The position numbers were made by a program, and so were the translations under genes. The notes under the pieces are model-generated. The model had not been told where the DNA came from. It ran no database searches and saw only the letters and a list, made by a program, of their open reading frames with translations. A DNA stretch of 64,000 nucleotides from Eubacterium sp. AB3007 (GTDB lineage Bacteria > Bacillota > Clostridia > Peptostreptococcales > Anaerovoracaceae), in the NCBI RefSeq assembly GCF_000688015.1, contig NZ_JIAD01000001.1, positions 1,178,001 to 1,242,000 of the forward strand, given 5' to 3'. Below are positions 26,589 through 35,359 of this stretch, one piece after another (the stretch's first letter is position 1; each line of letters starts with the position of its first letter).

Positions 26589-26732
26589 TTACTCGGCCTT
26601 CTCGCAGTTCTGGTTGGCAACGCCGCAGGATGTCTTGCAGGCAGACTGGCAGGAAGTCTGGCACTCGCCGCATCCACCGTTCTTGGCACTGTCCTTCAGG
26701 TTTCTGGTCTCGATAGTCTTAATTCTTTTCAT
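26589..26732 (-). CDS. scfA: SCIFF peptide precursor (six cysteines in forty-five residues)
   Basis: 47 residues. Cys at 21, 24, 28, 32, 36 and 43; the segment GGCGECQTSCQSACKTSC is the family hallmark, preceded by a basic leader MKRIKTIETRNLKDSAK. GAAAGGAAAG precedes ATG at 26732. It is followed after one nucleotide by its radical SAM maturase. SCIFF peptides are near universal in Clostridia; the mature product and its purpose are unknown. The gene lies 154 nt after asnS, with a structured segment between. Confidence 0.95.
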   Translation of the reverse strand: MKRIKTIETRNLKDSAKNGGCGECQTSCQSACKTSCGVANQNCEKAE

Positions 26733-26777
26733 GGTAATACTTTCCTTTCTACTTTTTGATTCACTTAAATTAGAAGC

Positions 26778-26886
26778 GCGGTAGGCCGTTTCCGATCACA
26801 CTTCGCCTCCGGCTCGTGTTCTCGGACGTCCCTCGCGGAGGACCTACCATCGATTCTGCCTTCGCCTTTGGCTCGGCACAATCGGA
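26778..26886 (-). ncRNA. Structured RNA-like segment between asnS and scfA
   Basis: Two imperfect direct repeats of about 36 nt (26792-26826 and 26850-26886) share the core CTTCGCC, two variable bases, GGCTCG. Each can fold into a hairpin closed by TCCGA/TCGGA or CGATT/AATCG with GCC/GGC inside. GGTAGG (26780-26785) and CCTACC (26842-26847) can enclose the first hairpin. Transcription from asnS would pass through it into scfA. No known riboswitch or T-box motif is recognised. Base changes between the copies mostly fall in loops. Confidence 0.4.
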
Positions 26887-28287
26887 TTAGAACTCTGCGG
26901 TCTTGGGCGTTCTCGGGAACGGGAGTACGTCGCGGATGTTGCTCACACCGGTGATGTACATGATGATGCGCTCGAATCCCAAACCATAGCCCGCGTGCTT
27001 GACACCGCCGTACTTCCGCAGTTCCAGATACCACCAGTAGTCGGCAGGATCCATGCCCAGCTCCTTGATCCGCTCTTCCAGCACATCCAGACGCTCCTCT
27101 CTCTGGGAGCCGCCGATGATCTCGCCCACGCCGGGCACCAGCATGTCGCAGGCCGCCACGGTCTTACCGTCGTCGTTCAACCGCATATAGAAGGCCTTGA
27201 TGTCCTTCGGATAATCGGTGACAAAGATCGGCTTCTTGAATACCTTCTCCGTCAGATAGCGCTCATGCTCCGTCTGCAGGTCGATGCCCCACTCCACCGG
27301 ATACTGGAACTTCTCTCCGCAGTTTTGCAGGATCTCTACCGCCTTGGTGTAGGTTACCCGCTCGAAATCCGAGTTGGCCACGTGATTCAATCGATCCATC
27401 AGCCCCTTGTCCACGAACTTGTTGAAGAATTCCATTTCTTCTGGCGCATTCTCCAGCACGTAGTTGATGATATACTTCACCATATCCTCTGCCACCTGCA
27501 TATCGTCCGTCAGATCCGCGAAAGCGATCTCCGGCTCGATCATCCAGAACTCAGAGGCGTGACGAGCTGTGTTGGAGTTCTCCGCGCGGAAGGTCGGTCC
27601 AAAGGTATAGATGTTCCGGAAAGCCATGGCGAAGATCTCTCCCTCCAGCTGGCCGCTGACGGTAAGATTACACTCCTTGCCAAAGAAGTCCTTGCTGTAG
27701 TCGATTGCACCACCTTCTGTCCTGGGAAGTTCCTCCAGAGGCAACGTAGTCACCTGGAACATCTCTCCGGCGCCCTCCGCGTCACTTCCGGTGATGATCG
27801 GTGTATGCACGTACACAAAGCCTCTCTCCTGGAAGAACTGGTGGATGGCATAGGCTACCAGGGAACGCACCCGGAACACGGCCTGAAACAGGTTCGCTCT
27901 TGGCCGCAGATGAGCGATCTCCCGGAGGTACTCCATGGTATGACGCTTGTTCTGCAGCGGGTAATCCGGTGTGGACTCCGCCTCGATCACCACTTCGGTG
28001 GCCTTGATCTCGAAAGGCTGCTTGGCCTGCGGGGTCTTCACCAGGGTGCCCTTCACCAATACACCGGAGGAAAGATGCGCCTTAGCGATTTCCTCGTAGT
28101 TGGACAGTTTCTCCGATTCGCACACGATCTGTACAGGGCTGAAGAAGGATCCATCGCTGATGGCCAGAAAGCCAAAAGCGTTGGAGCTGCGGTTCTGGCG
28201 GATCCAGCCCCGCACAGTCACTTCTTTGCCGTCATAGGCATCTGTGTTGCGATACAGTTCTCGTAGTTCGATGTCTTTGATTTCCAT
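26887..28287 (-). CDS. asnS: Asparaginyl-tRNA synthetase
   Basis: 466 residues, full length class IIb enzyme. The N-terminal OB-fold anticodon domain ([24 protein letters not shown]) is followed by the catalytic core: motif 2 near [21 protein letters not shown] and motif 3 [15 protein letters not shown] near the C-terminus. It charges tRNA-Asn directly. It follows glnS by 20 nt. No T-box is seen in the short gap. Possible co-transcription with scfAB runs through the structured segment downstream. Confidence 0.96.
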   Translation of the reverse strand: MEIKDIELRELYRNTDAYDGKEVTVRGWIRQNRSSNAFGFLAISDGSFFSPVQIVCESEKLSNYEEIAKAHLSSGVLVKGTLVKTPQAKQPFEIKATEVVIEAESTPDYPLQNKRHTMEYLREIAHLRPRANLFQAVFRVRSLVAYAIHQFFQERGFVYVHTPIITGSDAEGAGEMFQVTTLPLEELPRTEGGAIDYSKDFFGKECNLTVSGQLEGEIFAMAFRNIYTFGPTFRAENSNTARHASEFWMIEPEIAFADLTDDMQVAEDMVKYIINYVLENAPEEMEFFNKFVDKGLMDRLNHVANSDFERVTYTKAVEILQNCGEKFQYPVEWGIDLQTEHERYLTEKVFKKPIFVTDYPKDIKAFYMRLNDDGKTVAACDMLVPGVGEIIGGSQREERLDVLEERIKELGMDPADYWWYLELRKYGGVKHAGYGLGFERIIMYITGVSNIRDVLPFPRTPKTAEF

Positions 28288-28307
28288 TCCTGTTGTTCGT
28301 TCCTTTC

Positions 28308-29954
28308 CTATTTCTTAGGCTTGAAAGAGCTCTTCAGTCCCACGATCAGATTGAAGACCTTCTCCTCGTCGGTAGTCAGTTTCTCATCGGCAATGTAGTA
28401 ACCGTGACGGAAGAACTGGAACCGTTCGCCTGGCTTTGCCTCCGCCAGAGAAGGCTCTCCATAGCAGATCTTCTCCTCTACGGAGTTCTCGTTGAAGATC
28501 TCTTCTCCTTCCTCATTTTCCTTATACAGGTAGTCATAGTTACGGACTCGTATCTTCACCGCGGTCTTTGCGTCCACGAAGTGTATGGTGCCCTTCACCT
28601 TCCGGCCCTCGAACCCACTTCCGGATCTGGTCGCAGGATCGTAGGTGCAGTGAAGCTCCTTGATGGTGCCATCCTCGTTCTTGATGACCTCCTCGCACTT
28701 GATGAAATAGGCGCCCTTTACCCGGACCTCATTCCCCGGGAAGAGACGGAAGTATTTCTTGACGGGGACCTCCATGAAATCCGCACCATCGATGTAAATC
28801 TCTCTGGAGAAGGGGATCTCACGATTCCCCATTTCCGGCACGTTCCGATTGTTCTCCATCTCCACCATCTCGGACTTGTCCTCCGGGTAGTTGGTGATGA
28901 TGACCTTGATGGGATCCTCCACCACGTTGCGGGCCTGGACCTTGTCCTGCAGGTCATCCCGGACGCAGTGTTCCAGCATGGCCACATCGATGGTGCTGTT
29001 GCCCTTGGCAACACCGATCTCCTCGCAGAAGTTGCGGATAGATTCCGGAGTGTATCCCCGGCGGCGCAGCCCTGCAATCGTCGGCATACGCGGATCATCC
29101 CAGCCCTCCACCATGCCATCGTCCACCAGGCCTTTCAACAGGCGCTTGCTCATGACGGTGTTGGTCAGGTTCAGCCGGGCAAACTCGATCTGCTTGGGTG
29201 GGTTGGGCCAGAAGCCAACGTTCTGAAGCACCCAGTCGTAAAGCGGCCGGTGATCCTCAAACTCCAGTGTACAGATGGAGTGTGTGATCCCCTCTATGGC
29301 ATCCTCGATGGGGTGTGCAAAATCGTACATCGGATAGATGCACCACTTATCTCCTGTATTATGATGCTCCGTATGGGCGATGCGGTAGATGATAGGGTCT
29401 CTCATGTTGATGTTGGGAGAGGCCATGTCGATCCTGGCCCGCAGGGTACGCTCTCCGTCGGCGAATTCGCCGGCGCGCATCCGCTCGAACAAAGCCAGCG
29501 CCTCCTCGGGGCTCTGGTTCCGGTTGGGGCTTTCCTTGCCCGGCTCCTTCAGGGTACCTCTGTATTCCCTCATCTGTTCCGGGGAGAGGTCATCCACATA
29601 GGCCAGGCCCTTCCGGATCAGTTCCACAGCAGCCTCGTACATGGTATCGAAATAGTCCGATGCCCAGAGGCGCTTCTCCCACTGGAAGCCTAGCCAGCGT
29701 ACATCCTCCTCGATGGAATCCACGTACTCCACGTCTTCCTTGACGGGGTTGGTGTCGTCATATCGGAGGTTGGTCTTGCCACCGTACTTCTGCGCGGTGG
29801 TGAAGTTCAGGCAGATAGACTTGGCGTGACCGATATGGAGGTAGCCGTTCGGTTCCGGCGGGAAACGGGTGTACACCTTGCCGCCGTACAGGCCGGACGC
29901 ATTGTCCTCATCGATGATGTTGTGAATAAAGTTGTTTGACTTGTTCTCGCTCAT
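28308..29954 (-). CDS. glnS: Glutaminyl-tRNA synthetase
   Basis: 548 residues from ATG 29954, which has AAAGGAACC upstream. Class I motifs: [16 protein letters not shown] (HIGH box at about residues 36-39) and VMSKRLLKG (KMSKS-type). The C-terminal beta-barrel anticodon domains are present. GlnRS is patchy in Firmicutes, most of which make Gln-tRNA through GatCAB, so this gene marks a lineage that acquired it. It sits between an LCP gene (34 nt upstream) and asnS. Confidence 0.95.
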   Translation of the reverse strand: MSENKSNNFIHNIIDEDNASGLYGGKVYTRFPPEPNGYLHIGHAKSICLNFTTAQKYGGKTNLRYDDTNPVKEDVEYVDSIEEDVRWLGFQWEKRLWASDYFDTMYEAAVELIRKGLAYVDDLSPEQMREYRGTLKEPGKESPNRNQSPEEALALFERMRAGEFADGERTLRARIDMASPNINMRDPIIYRIAHTEHHNTGDKWCIYPMYDFAHPIEDAIEGITHSICTLEFEDHRPLYDWVLQNVGFWPNPPKQIEFARLNLTNTVMSKRLLKGLVDDGMVEGWDDPRMPTIAGLRRRGYTPESIRNFCEEIGVAKGNSTIDVAMLEHCVRDDLQDKVQARNVVEDPIKVIITNYPEDKSEMVEMENNRNVPEMGNREIPFSREIYIDGADFMEVPVKKYFRLFPGNEVRVKGAYFIKCEEVIKNEDGTIKELHCTYDPATRSGSGFEGRKVKGTIHFVDAKTAVKIRVRNYDYLYKENEEGEEIFNENSVEEKICYGEPSLAEAKPGERFQFFRHGYYIADEKLTTDEEKVFNLIVGLKSSFKPKK

Positions 29955-29988
29955 AAGGTTCCTTTCTCTGTTGCTGTCAGCGTATCCT

Positions 29989-31347
29989 CTAGCTGATACC
30001 GGTCTCATTGACGATCTGCTTACTGATCTTGCGTACTGTCTTGCTCGGTTTATAATCTTCCTGGGCGAACGCCTTCTTATGGAGTTTCTTCACATTGCTG
30101 TTCAGGGTAGTGGGCACCGCATACCAGACACCTCCCACGATCCCGCCGTAGTAGGACTTGGGCCATGCGATGCCTTTCTTCATGTCCATGCCGCGCATTT
30201 TCAGCATCAACGTGGACAACTGCATCCGACTCATGTTGGTCCGGATCTGCGGCATGACCGTCTCTGCCAGCTCATCGGCCTTCCATGGCTGGGTGACGGC
30301 TTTCTTCATGACGCCCTCCACGACCTTCTTGTAACGCTTGGCACGGCCTGTATCTCCGCCGGAATTCTTACGGATTCGGCAGTAGGTAGTGGCCTGTACG
30401 CCGTCCAACGTCTGGACACCAGCGTGTTTTACCTTGTGGAATTTCTTGCCTACGTTCTTTCCGGTCTCCTTGCCGTAATGGTTCAGGTCCTTCAGTTCCT
30501 TCTTCTTGACATCCACCTCGATGCCGCCTAGGGTATCCACTGTGTCCGCCACGGCCTTCCAGTTGAACACTACGTATTCCTGGATGTTCAGATCCAGGTT
30601 TCGGTTCAGAGCCCGGGTGGTGTCCATGCCTCCGCCGAAGGCGTGGGCATGGGTAACTTTGTCGAGAGTAAGTTCCCCATCAGAGCCCTCGATCTTCAGG
30701 TAGGAGTCGCGCATCACAGAAATGAGCCGGGACTCCTTGGTCTTTTTGTTGATGCTGAGCACCAGAATGGCGTCCGTTCGGCTGCCCTCATAGCCCTCTC
30801 CCTTACGTGCATCTGATCCCAGGATGGCAATGTTGCGGTATCCGCTGAGACTATCTGCAACTCCCGCGTCAATGGCAAAGTTCTTGTCATCGGTATCCAC
30901 GCGATCCAGATGGGAAGTGATCTTCCAGAAATTGTATCCGGCAAAAACCAGAAGGGCAATCACGAGTACGCCAATAAGCGCCAGCACCCTCTTCAGGCGT
31001 TTGCCTCTGGGCTGTCGCTTTCTGGGAGCACGGGCTGTCCGCACTGCTTTCGGGGCGGCTTTTCGTCCAGTGGCCACCTCTCTGACGTTTGGCAGTGCAT
31101 TCCTGCTGTGCTTGCCGTGTTTTCCGTGCTTTCCTACTCTTGATGACATATAGTCATCATAGGTGAAACTCTGGTTCGGCTTGTGGGCCGGTCTGGGCTC
31201 TTCCTTCTGTTTCTGTCCGGATTGCCTGGCCGCCCTGGCCTGCCGCTCGTATTCCTCAGCGGCCTTGGCATACGCAGGATCTTCCAGCTTACGGATCAGA
31301 TCCTTGCTGTAATGCGCATGTTCAAAATCTACTGTCTTCTTATTCAT
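29989..31347 (-). CDS. LytR-CpsA-Psr (LCP) family cell-wall glycopolymer ligase
   Basis: 452 residues. The first 120 residues are a basic, disordered cytoplasmic region ([26 protein letters not shown]). One membrane segment (about 122-142) follows, then the LCP domain outside the cell: [32 protein letters not shown] and [14 protein letters not shown] [23 protein letters not shown]. Family members attach polyprenyl-linked teichoic acids or capsules to peptidoglycan. It is first in the run LCP-glnS-asnS-scfAB. The predicted promoter leaves almost no leader before this ATG. Confidence 0.9.
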   Translation of the reverse strand: MNKKTVDFEHAHYSKDLIRKLEDPAYAKAAEEYERQARAARQSGQKQKEEPRPAHKPNQSFTYDDYMSSRVGKHGKHGKHSRNALPNVREVATGRKAAPKAVRTARAPRKRQPRGKRLKRVLALIGVLVIALLVFAGYNFWKITSHLDRVDTDDKNFAIDAGVADSLSGYRNIAILGSDARKGEGYEGSRTDAILVLSINKKTKESRLISVMRDSYLKIEGSDGELTLDKVTHAHAFGGGMDTTRALNRNLDLNIQEYVVFNWKAVADTVDTLGGIEVDVKKKELKDLNHYGKETGKNVGKKFHKVKHAGVQTLDGVQATTYCRIRKNSGGDTGRAKRYKKVVEGVMKKAVTQPWKADELAETVMPQIRTNMSRMQLSTLMLKMRGMDMKKGIAWPKSYYGGIVGGVWYAVPTTLNSNVKKLHKKAFAQEDYKPSKTVRKISKQIVNETGIS

Positions 31348-31356
31348 AACCTATAT

Positions 31357-31385
31357 ATTCTACCATCTGCAGAGGATAATTGCAA
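31357..31385 (-). promoter_or_regulatory. Promoter of the LCP gene, very close to the start codon
   Basis: On the minus strand TTGCAA, 17 nt, TAGAAT; only 9 nt separate the -10 box from the ATG, so the mRNA would be leaderless or have 2-4 leader bases. Confidence 0.6.
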
Positions 31386-31404
31386 CGTCTGCGTTCTAAA
31401 AAAA

Positions 31405-31421
31405 CCCGGCATAAAGCCGGG
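31405..31421 (-). terminator. Terminator of the ferritin gene
   Basis: The stem CCCGGC/GCCGGG with a 5-nt loop is followed on the minus strand by a run of seven T. Confidence 0.85.
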
Positions 31422-31443
31422 GGATTGTTTTGGCGGACGGGAA

Positions 31444-31959
31444 TCAGTCCAGTGTCAGGGATGGTGCCGAGTAGGTTCTTCCGGCCAGTTCCTGATCCAG
31501 CATGTACAGGCCCTTTCCATCGGTGCCGAACAGTTCCATCTTCTTGATAAGAGTGCTGGCGTTGTCCTCTTCCTCTACCTGCTCCTTGACGAACCAGTCC
31601 AGGAACTGCATGGTCTTGAAATCCTTCACATCATAAGCTGCCGCATAGATGTTGTTGATCAGACCGGTAACATACTGTTCGTGCTCATAGGCCTTCTGCA
31701 GGGGATCCATCAGGGTCTTCAGCTCTGCCTCCGGCTTGTCGATGGCCAGAAGCTCGATGCTCTCTCCGCACATCTGCAGAAACTTCAGCATCAGCATGGC
31801 GTGATCTCTCTCCTCCTGCGCCTGGATCGTGTACCAGTTGTTGAACCCGCTGAGTCCCTCATCCTCGTAGAAGTTTGCAAACTCCAGATACAGGTACGCA
31901 GAATAGAGTTCCTTGTTGATCTGGGTGTTCAGTAAATCCTTCACGTTCTTATCGAGCAT
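31444..31959 (-). CDS. ftnA: Non-haem ferritin
   Basis: 171 residues. The four-helix bundle is clear, with ferroxidase ligands in NKELYSAYLYLEFANFYEDE (Glu17-type), QAQEERDHAMLML (Glu and His) and KEQVEEEDNASTL (Glu). It forms a 24-mer that oxidises and stores iron. AGGAGGAAAAG precedes ATG. It follows the polysaccharide deacetylase by 18 nt, so both share a transcript. The iron link fits the nearby metal or corrinoid uptake genes only loosely. Confidence 0.95.
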   Translation of the reverse strand: MLDKNVKDLLNTQINKELYSAYLYLEFANFYEDEGLSGFNNWYTIQAQEERDHAMLMLKFLQMCGESIELLAIDKPEAELKTLMDPLQKAYEHEQYVTGLINNIYAAAYDVKDFKTMQFLDWFVKEQVEEEDNASTLIKKMELFGTDGKGLYMLDQELAGRTYSAPSLTLD

Positions 31960-31977
31960 ATCTTTTCCTCCTATATA

Positions 31978-33036
31978 CTATAATAATTCTTTAAAGGTAT
32001 CCAGCGAAATGTCCCCGTTGCTGCGCATCCTGGGCAGCAGCATGGGGTCGTTCCCCGGATAGATCTTTCCGTACTGGGTGGTGAATGCCACGCGGAAGCC
32101 TGCGTCCTTTACGGCCAGCGCGCACTCCTCGGTGTAATCTCCAAAGGGATAGGCTAGCGCATCCGATGTTCCCAGGATGTCCTGGGATTTCTTCAGATCC
32201 GCCACGATCTCATCGTGGCCAAGGGCCGTCATGATGCCGCCGTGTCCAATGAGACCTCCCGGCTTATGCATATCATGGGAGTGAGACTGGAACTCCACAT
32301 GCTGCGGCGGATCATTCTGCAGCAGCTTCTGTATTTTCTTTCCTTTCTTGGACGTGATCACGAAGGATGTAGCGTGCACATCGTACTTCTCAAGCAGGGG
32401 GATCCCGTTCTTCAGGAACCCATCGGTAGCATCATCAAAGGTGAGCACCACGCTCTTCTCCGGCAGGTCGATCTTCCCGTTCAGGTAGCGCTCCACCTCT
32501 TTCCAGGTGGGGAAGTAATACTCTTCCTCTACCAGGAACTGCAGTTCCTCCTCCAGGGTCGCTGTTGAGACCTTGTTCGGCGTGACCTCCACCGTCAGAT
32601 CCTCCGGGTCATATACATCGTGGTACATGATCACAGAAAGCCCTCTGGCCGCCCCTTCCTCGGTCTGTTTGGGAAAGTCGACCTTGACGGTGCGCTCCGC
32701 GTCGGCTGTGTTCCCACGCTTGTCTGCCACATGATAGCGCACAGTGTAGGTGCCCCGCTCCTTCAGATCCGGCACATCCACCTCCACCTGGTCGGTCAGA
32801 TCCTTCCCAAAGGCATCCACCGCTGAATACCCGGGTTCCTTGAACTTCTTCCCCTGACGGACCTTCACGGTGTCCTTGCCCTCCAGTGTCAGTGTGGGCG
32901 GAAGCTTCTCCTTCCGGGCCAGTTCCTCGGCTCTTGCCTTATCATCCATGAACTTCTCCGTGGCGATGTAGGCAGTCAGTGCCAGCGCACTGAGCAAAAC
33001 CAGGATGATCAATACTCTGCCAATAATCCCCTTCAT
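31978..33036 (-). CDS. Membrane-anchored polysaccharide deacetylase with N-terminal Ig-like domain
   Basis: 352 residues from ATG 33036 (GAAAGTGAG upstream); a longer in-frame start lacks a good site. A signal anchor (about 5-26) is followed by a DUF5011-type Ig-like domain (about 45-120: VKVRQGKKFKEPGYSAVDAFG, TYTVRYHVADKRGN). The NodB-type deacetylase domain has VLTFDDATDGF (metal-binding Asp pair), FQSHSHDMH (HxxxH-type) and AYPFGDYTEE. It removes N- or O-acetyl groups from cell-wall or exopolymer glycans outside the membrane. It is upstream of ferritin in one operon. Confidence 0.9.
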   Translation of the reverse strand: MKGIIGRVLIILVLLSALALTAYIATEKFMDDKARAEELARKEKLPPTLTLEGKDTVKVRQGKKFKEPGYSAVDAFGKDLTDQVEVDVPDLKERGTYTVRYHVADKRGNTADAERTVKVDFPKQTEEGAARGLSVIMYHDVYDPEDLTVEVTPNKVSTATLEEELQFLVEEEYYFPTWKEVERYLNGKIDLPEKSVVLTFDDATDGFLKNGIPLLEKYDVHATSFVITSKKGKKIQKLLQNDPPQHVEFQSHSHDMHKPGGLIGHGGIMTALGHDEIVADLKKSQDILGTSDALAYPFGDYTEECALAVKDAGFRVAFTTQYGKIYPGNDPMLLPRMRSNGDISLDTFKELL

Positions 33037-33125
33037 GTCGTGCTCACTTTCTCTGTTCGATACAATACCCATTCTCATTTTACCACAGAAAAGGGGGATA
33101 TGGCAATGATCTCGTTCTACGTAAA

Positions 33126-33158
33126 AGGCTTCCGCCCTGTTCAGAGGATTGGAAGCCT
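33126..33158 (-). terminator. Terminator of the surface-protein/ABC transporter operon
   Basis: The perfect 8-bp stem AGGCTTCC/GGAAGCCT with a 17-nt loop lies just after the ATPase stop; TTTTA follows on the minus strand. Confidence 0.7.
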
Positions 33159-33164
33159 ATCCAG

Positions 33165-34319
33165 TTAAATCTTTTCCAGTTTACCCAGGCTTTGTGCAAG
33201 CTGCAGTAGTTCCTCCACGCGCCGATTGGCGGTGCCGCGGGGAAACTCGGCGTAGATCACCCGGCCACAAAGCCGGATCAGCTCCTTCGCCCGCTCCAGG
33301 GCAGCGTCACTGATCTCTTCGAAGGGTCTCTCCGTGATCACTTCGCGCGCCAGCAGTCTGGCCAACCGGAAATCCACGTCGTTTTCGTACAGGATGCCCG
33401 TCGCAAAGGACCTGTTCTCCTTCTGCAGTTTCCTGTAGACAGGGATCCCCGTACCGCAGGAACTGATGACGAACACGTCCGGTGCGTCCTGCACTGCCGA
33501 TCCCGGTGCCTCTGCCGCGCCATACCCCCAGCCTTTGCCGTTAGGGGCGGGGAGTTCGATGCTGCCGAACAGCGGATCGAAGAACCCGTTGTCGATCTCG
33601 TAAAGATCCCTGATCATGTTTTCTTCAAATATCTCTTCCGGTGAACCGTACCGGTAGATGTGGTCGCCTTTCACACAGATGACCTTGTCTGCGATCTTCT
33701 CCGCCAGGTCAATCTCATGAAGGGACATGATCACGGTGATGCCTTTCTCCTTCGCCATGTTTCGCAGGATGGAGAGGAGTTCCAGCTTGTAGCGGACATC
33801 CAGGAAGGAAGTGGGCTCGTCCAGGATGATGAGTTCCGGATCCTGGCAGATGGCCCTGGCCAGCAAGATGCGCTGACGCTGGCCATCACTGATGGCATTG
33901 AAGTCCCTGGGCCCCAGCTCGGTGGCGTTGACGGCGGCGATGGCCGTATCTACCATGGCTTCATCCTCTGGGCGCAGCACACCCAGACGACCGGTGTAGG
34001 GATAGCGGCCGCTTGCGACGATATCATAGCAGGTCAGAAGTTCCGTTTTCAGGCGCTCTGTGAGCACCACTGCCATCTTCCGGGATAGCTCCGCATACGG
34101 GATACGGTGGATGTCCCGACCTTCCAGACTCACACCGCCGCGGATCTTGGCCAGCTGCCGGGTAATGGTCTTCAGAATGGTAGACTTGCCGGCACCGTTA
34201 GGACCGATCATGGCCACGATCTCGCCCTTTCTGATATCCAAGCAGATATCTCGAATCAGCGCCTGCCCACTGTAACCCACAGACAGGTTATCCAAGGAGA
34301 TATAACTGTTCCTATCCAT
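33165..34319 (-). CDS. ABC transporter ATPase (FecE/BtuD type) with extra C-terminal domain
   Basis: 384 residues, about 120 more than usual. Walker A GPNGAGKST (39-47), signature SDGQRQR (144-150, with Asp in place of the second Gly of LSGGQ), Walker B LIILDEPTS (163-171), and H-loop LHEIDL. Residues about 275-384 form an added alpha/beta domain: VFVISSCGTGIPVYRKLQ, FATGILYENDVDFRLAR and CGRVIYAEFPRGTANRR. Such extensions occur on some clostridial FecE-like ATPases; the function is not known to me, and a substrate-sensing role is a guess. The start overlaps the permease stop (TAATG). Confidence 0.93.
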   Translation of the reverse strand: MDRNSYISLDNLSVGYSGQALIRDICLDIRKGEIVAMIGPNGAGKSTILKTITRQLAKIRGGVSLEGRDIHRIPYAELSRKMAVVLTERLKTELLTCYDIVASGRYPYTGRLGVLRPEDEAMVDTAIAAVNATELGPRDFNAISDGQRQRILLARAICQDPELIILDEPTSFLDVRYKLELLSILRNMAKEKGITVIMSLHEIDLAEKIADKVICVKGDHIYRYGSPEEIFEENMIRDLYEIDNGFFDPLFGSIELPAPNGKGWGYGAAEAPGSAVQDAPDVFVISSCGTGIPVYRKLQKENRSFATGILYENDVDFRLARLLAREVITERPFEEISDAALERAKELIRLCGRVIYAEFPRGTANRRVEELLQLAQSLGKLEKI

Positions 34320-35356
34320 TAGCCGAGCCTCCTTTTGCTGATCATCATGTAGATCACCACGGGGGCACCGAAGATAGCGGTCACCGTGCTGATATTCAGT
34401 TCCTGAGGTGCGAAAGCCAATCTGGCGATCAGGTCACAGATCATGCAGAACACCGCTCCGCCCATCATACAGCCCGGGATCACCACCAGCGGTTTGGAGG
34501 TGCCCATGGCGCCCTTCACCAGGAATGGCGCCGCAATGCCCACGAAGGAGATGGGACCCGCGAAAGCTGTGACACAGCCGGAGAACAGGCTGGACAGCAC
34601 GATCAGGAGCACACGGAACAGGCGGATGTTCACCCCGATGCTCTGGGCATAGGACTCGCCCATCTGGAACGCGCTGATGGGCTTTGACAGGAGCATGGTG
34701 ACCACAAAGCACACACCCACCACGCCCAGGCAGATAAACACATTGCTCCAGGTCATGCCTGAGAACGTTCCCTGATTCCAGTTGTGCAGGTTGGCGATGT
34801 CCGAATCCTCCGCAAAGGTGATCACGAACTCCGTCACGCCGGTACAGATGTAGCCCACCATGATGCCTGCCACCAGAAGTGCTGACATATTGTGGATCCT
34901 ACGGGAGACCGCCAGAATGAACATGGTGGCGATCAGGGATCCAACAAAGGCTGCCACGATCAACGTATAGGAGGAAACATGTTCCATGTTCCGAAGGAAC
35001 ACGATCAAGGTGATGGCAACCACCATCTTGGCACCCGAAGAGATTCCCAGCACAAAAGGCCCCGCAATGGGATTGCGGAAGAAGGTCTGCAGAAGGAACC
35101 CGGACAGTGCCAGCGCCCCTCCCAGGATCCCCGCCGTGATGATCCGTGGCAGGCGAATGGTCCACACGATGTCCATCGTCTTCTCCGATCCGTCACGAAG
35201 GAAGATAGCGCGGGCGATTTCGCCCACGCTAATATGTACGTTTCCAGAATTGATGTTCACCACGGTGATCACCAGAAAGGCCACTGCCATCAGCACGAAC
35301 ACGATGGCGCACCGCAGACGGCGCCGCGCATTCTCCCCATGAAAGCCCTGTTCCAT
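34319..35356 (-). CDS. FecCD/BtuC-type ABC transporter permease
   Basis: 345 residues with nine to ten membrane segments. The family blocks RLPRIITAGILGGALALSG, FRNPIAGPFVLGISSGA and GPISFVGIAAPFLVKGAMG are present, the last containing the ATPase-coupling loop. The family moves ferric siderophores, haem or cobalamin. It starts 3 nt after the lipoprotein gene stop and ends overlapping the ATPase start, so the three are one operon. Cobalamin is favoured as substrate because of the upstream riboswitch and not from this sequence itself. Confidence 0.95.
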   Translation of the reverse strand: MEQGFHGENARRRLRCAIVFVLMAVAFLVITVVNINSGNVHISVGEIARAIFLRDGSEKTMDIVWTIRLPRIITAGILGGALALSGFLLQTFFRNPIAGPFVLGISSGAKMVVAITLIVFLRNMEHVSSYTLIVAAFVGSLIATMFILAVSRRIHNMSALLVAGIMVGYICTGVTEFVITFAEDSDIANLHNWNQGTFSGMTWSNVFICLGVVGVCFVVTMLLSKPISAFQMGESYAQSIGVNIRLFRVLLIVLSSLFSGCVTAFAGPISFVGIAAPFLVKGAMGTSKPLVVIPGCMMGGAVFCMICDLIARLAFAPQELNISTVTAIFGAPVVIYMMISKRRLG

Positions 35357-35359
35357 ACT

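Noticed and set aside
28293-29693. Open frame of about 466 codons on the plus strand opposite glnS
   Set aside because: Antisense to a conserved synthetase, with no start signal and unnatural composition; an effect of GC-rich codon use.
28288-31443. T-box leader for asnS or glnS
   Set aside because: The gaps are too short (20 and 34 nt) and the space before the LCP gene has no T-box sequence.
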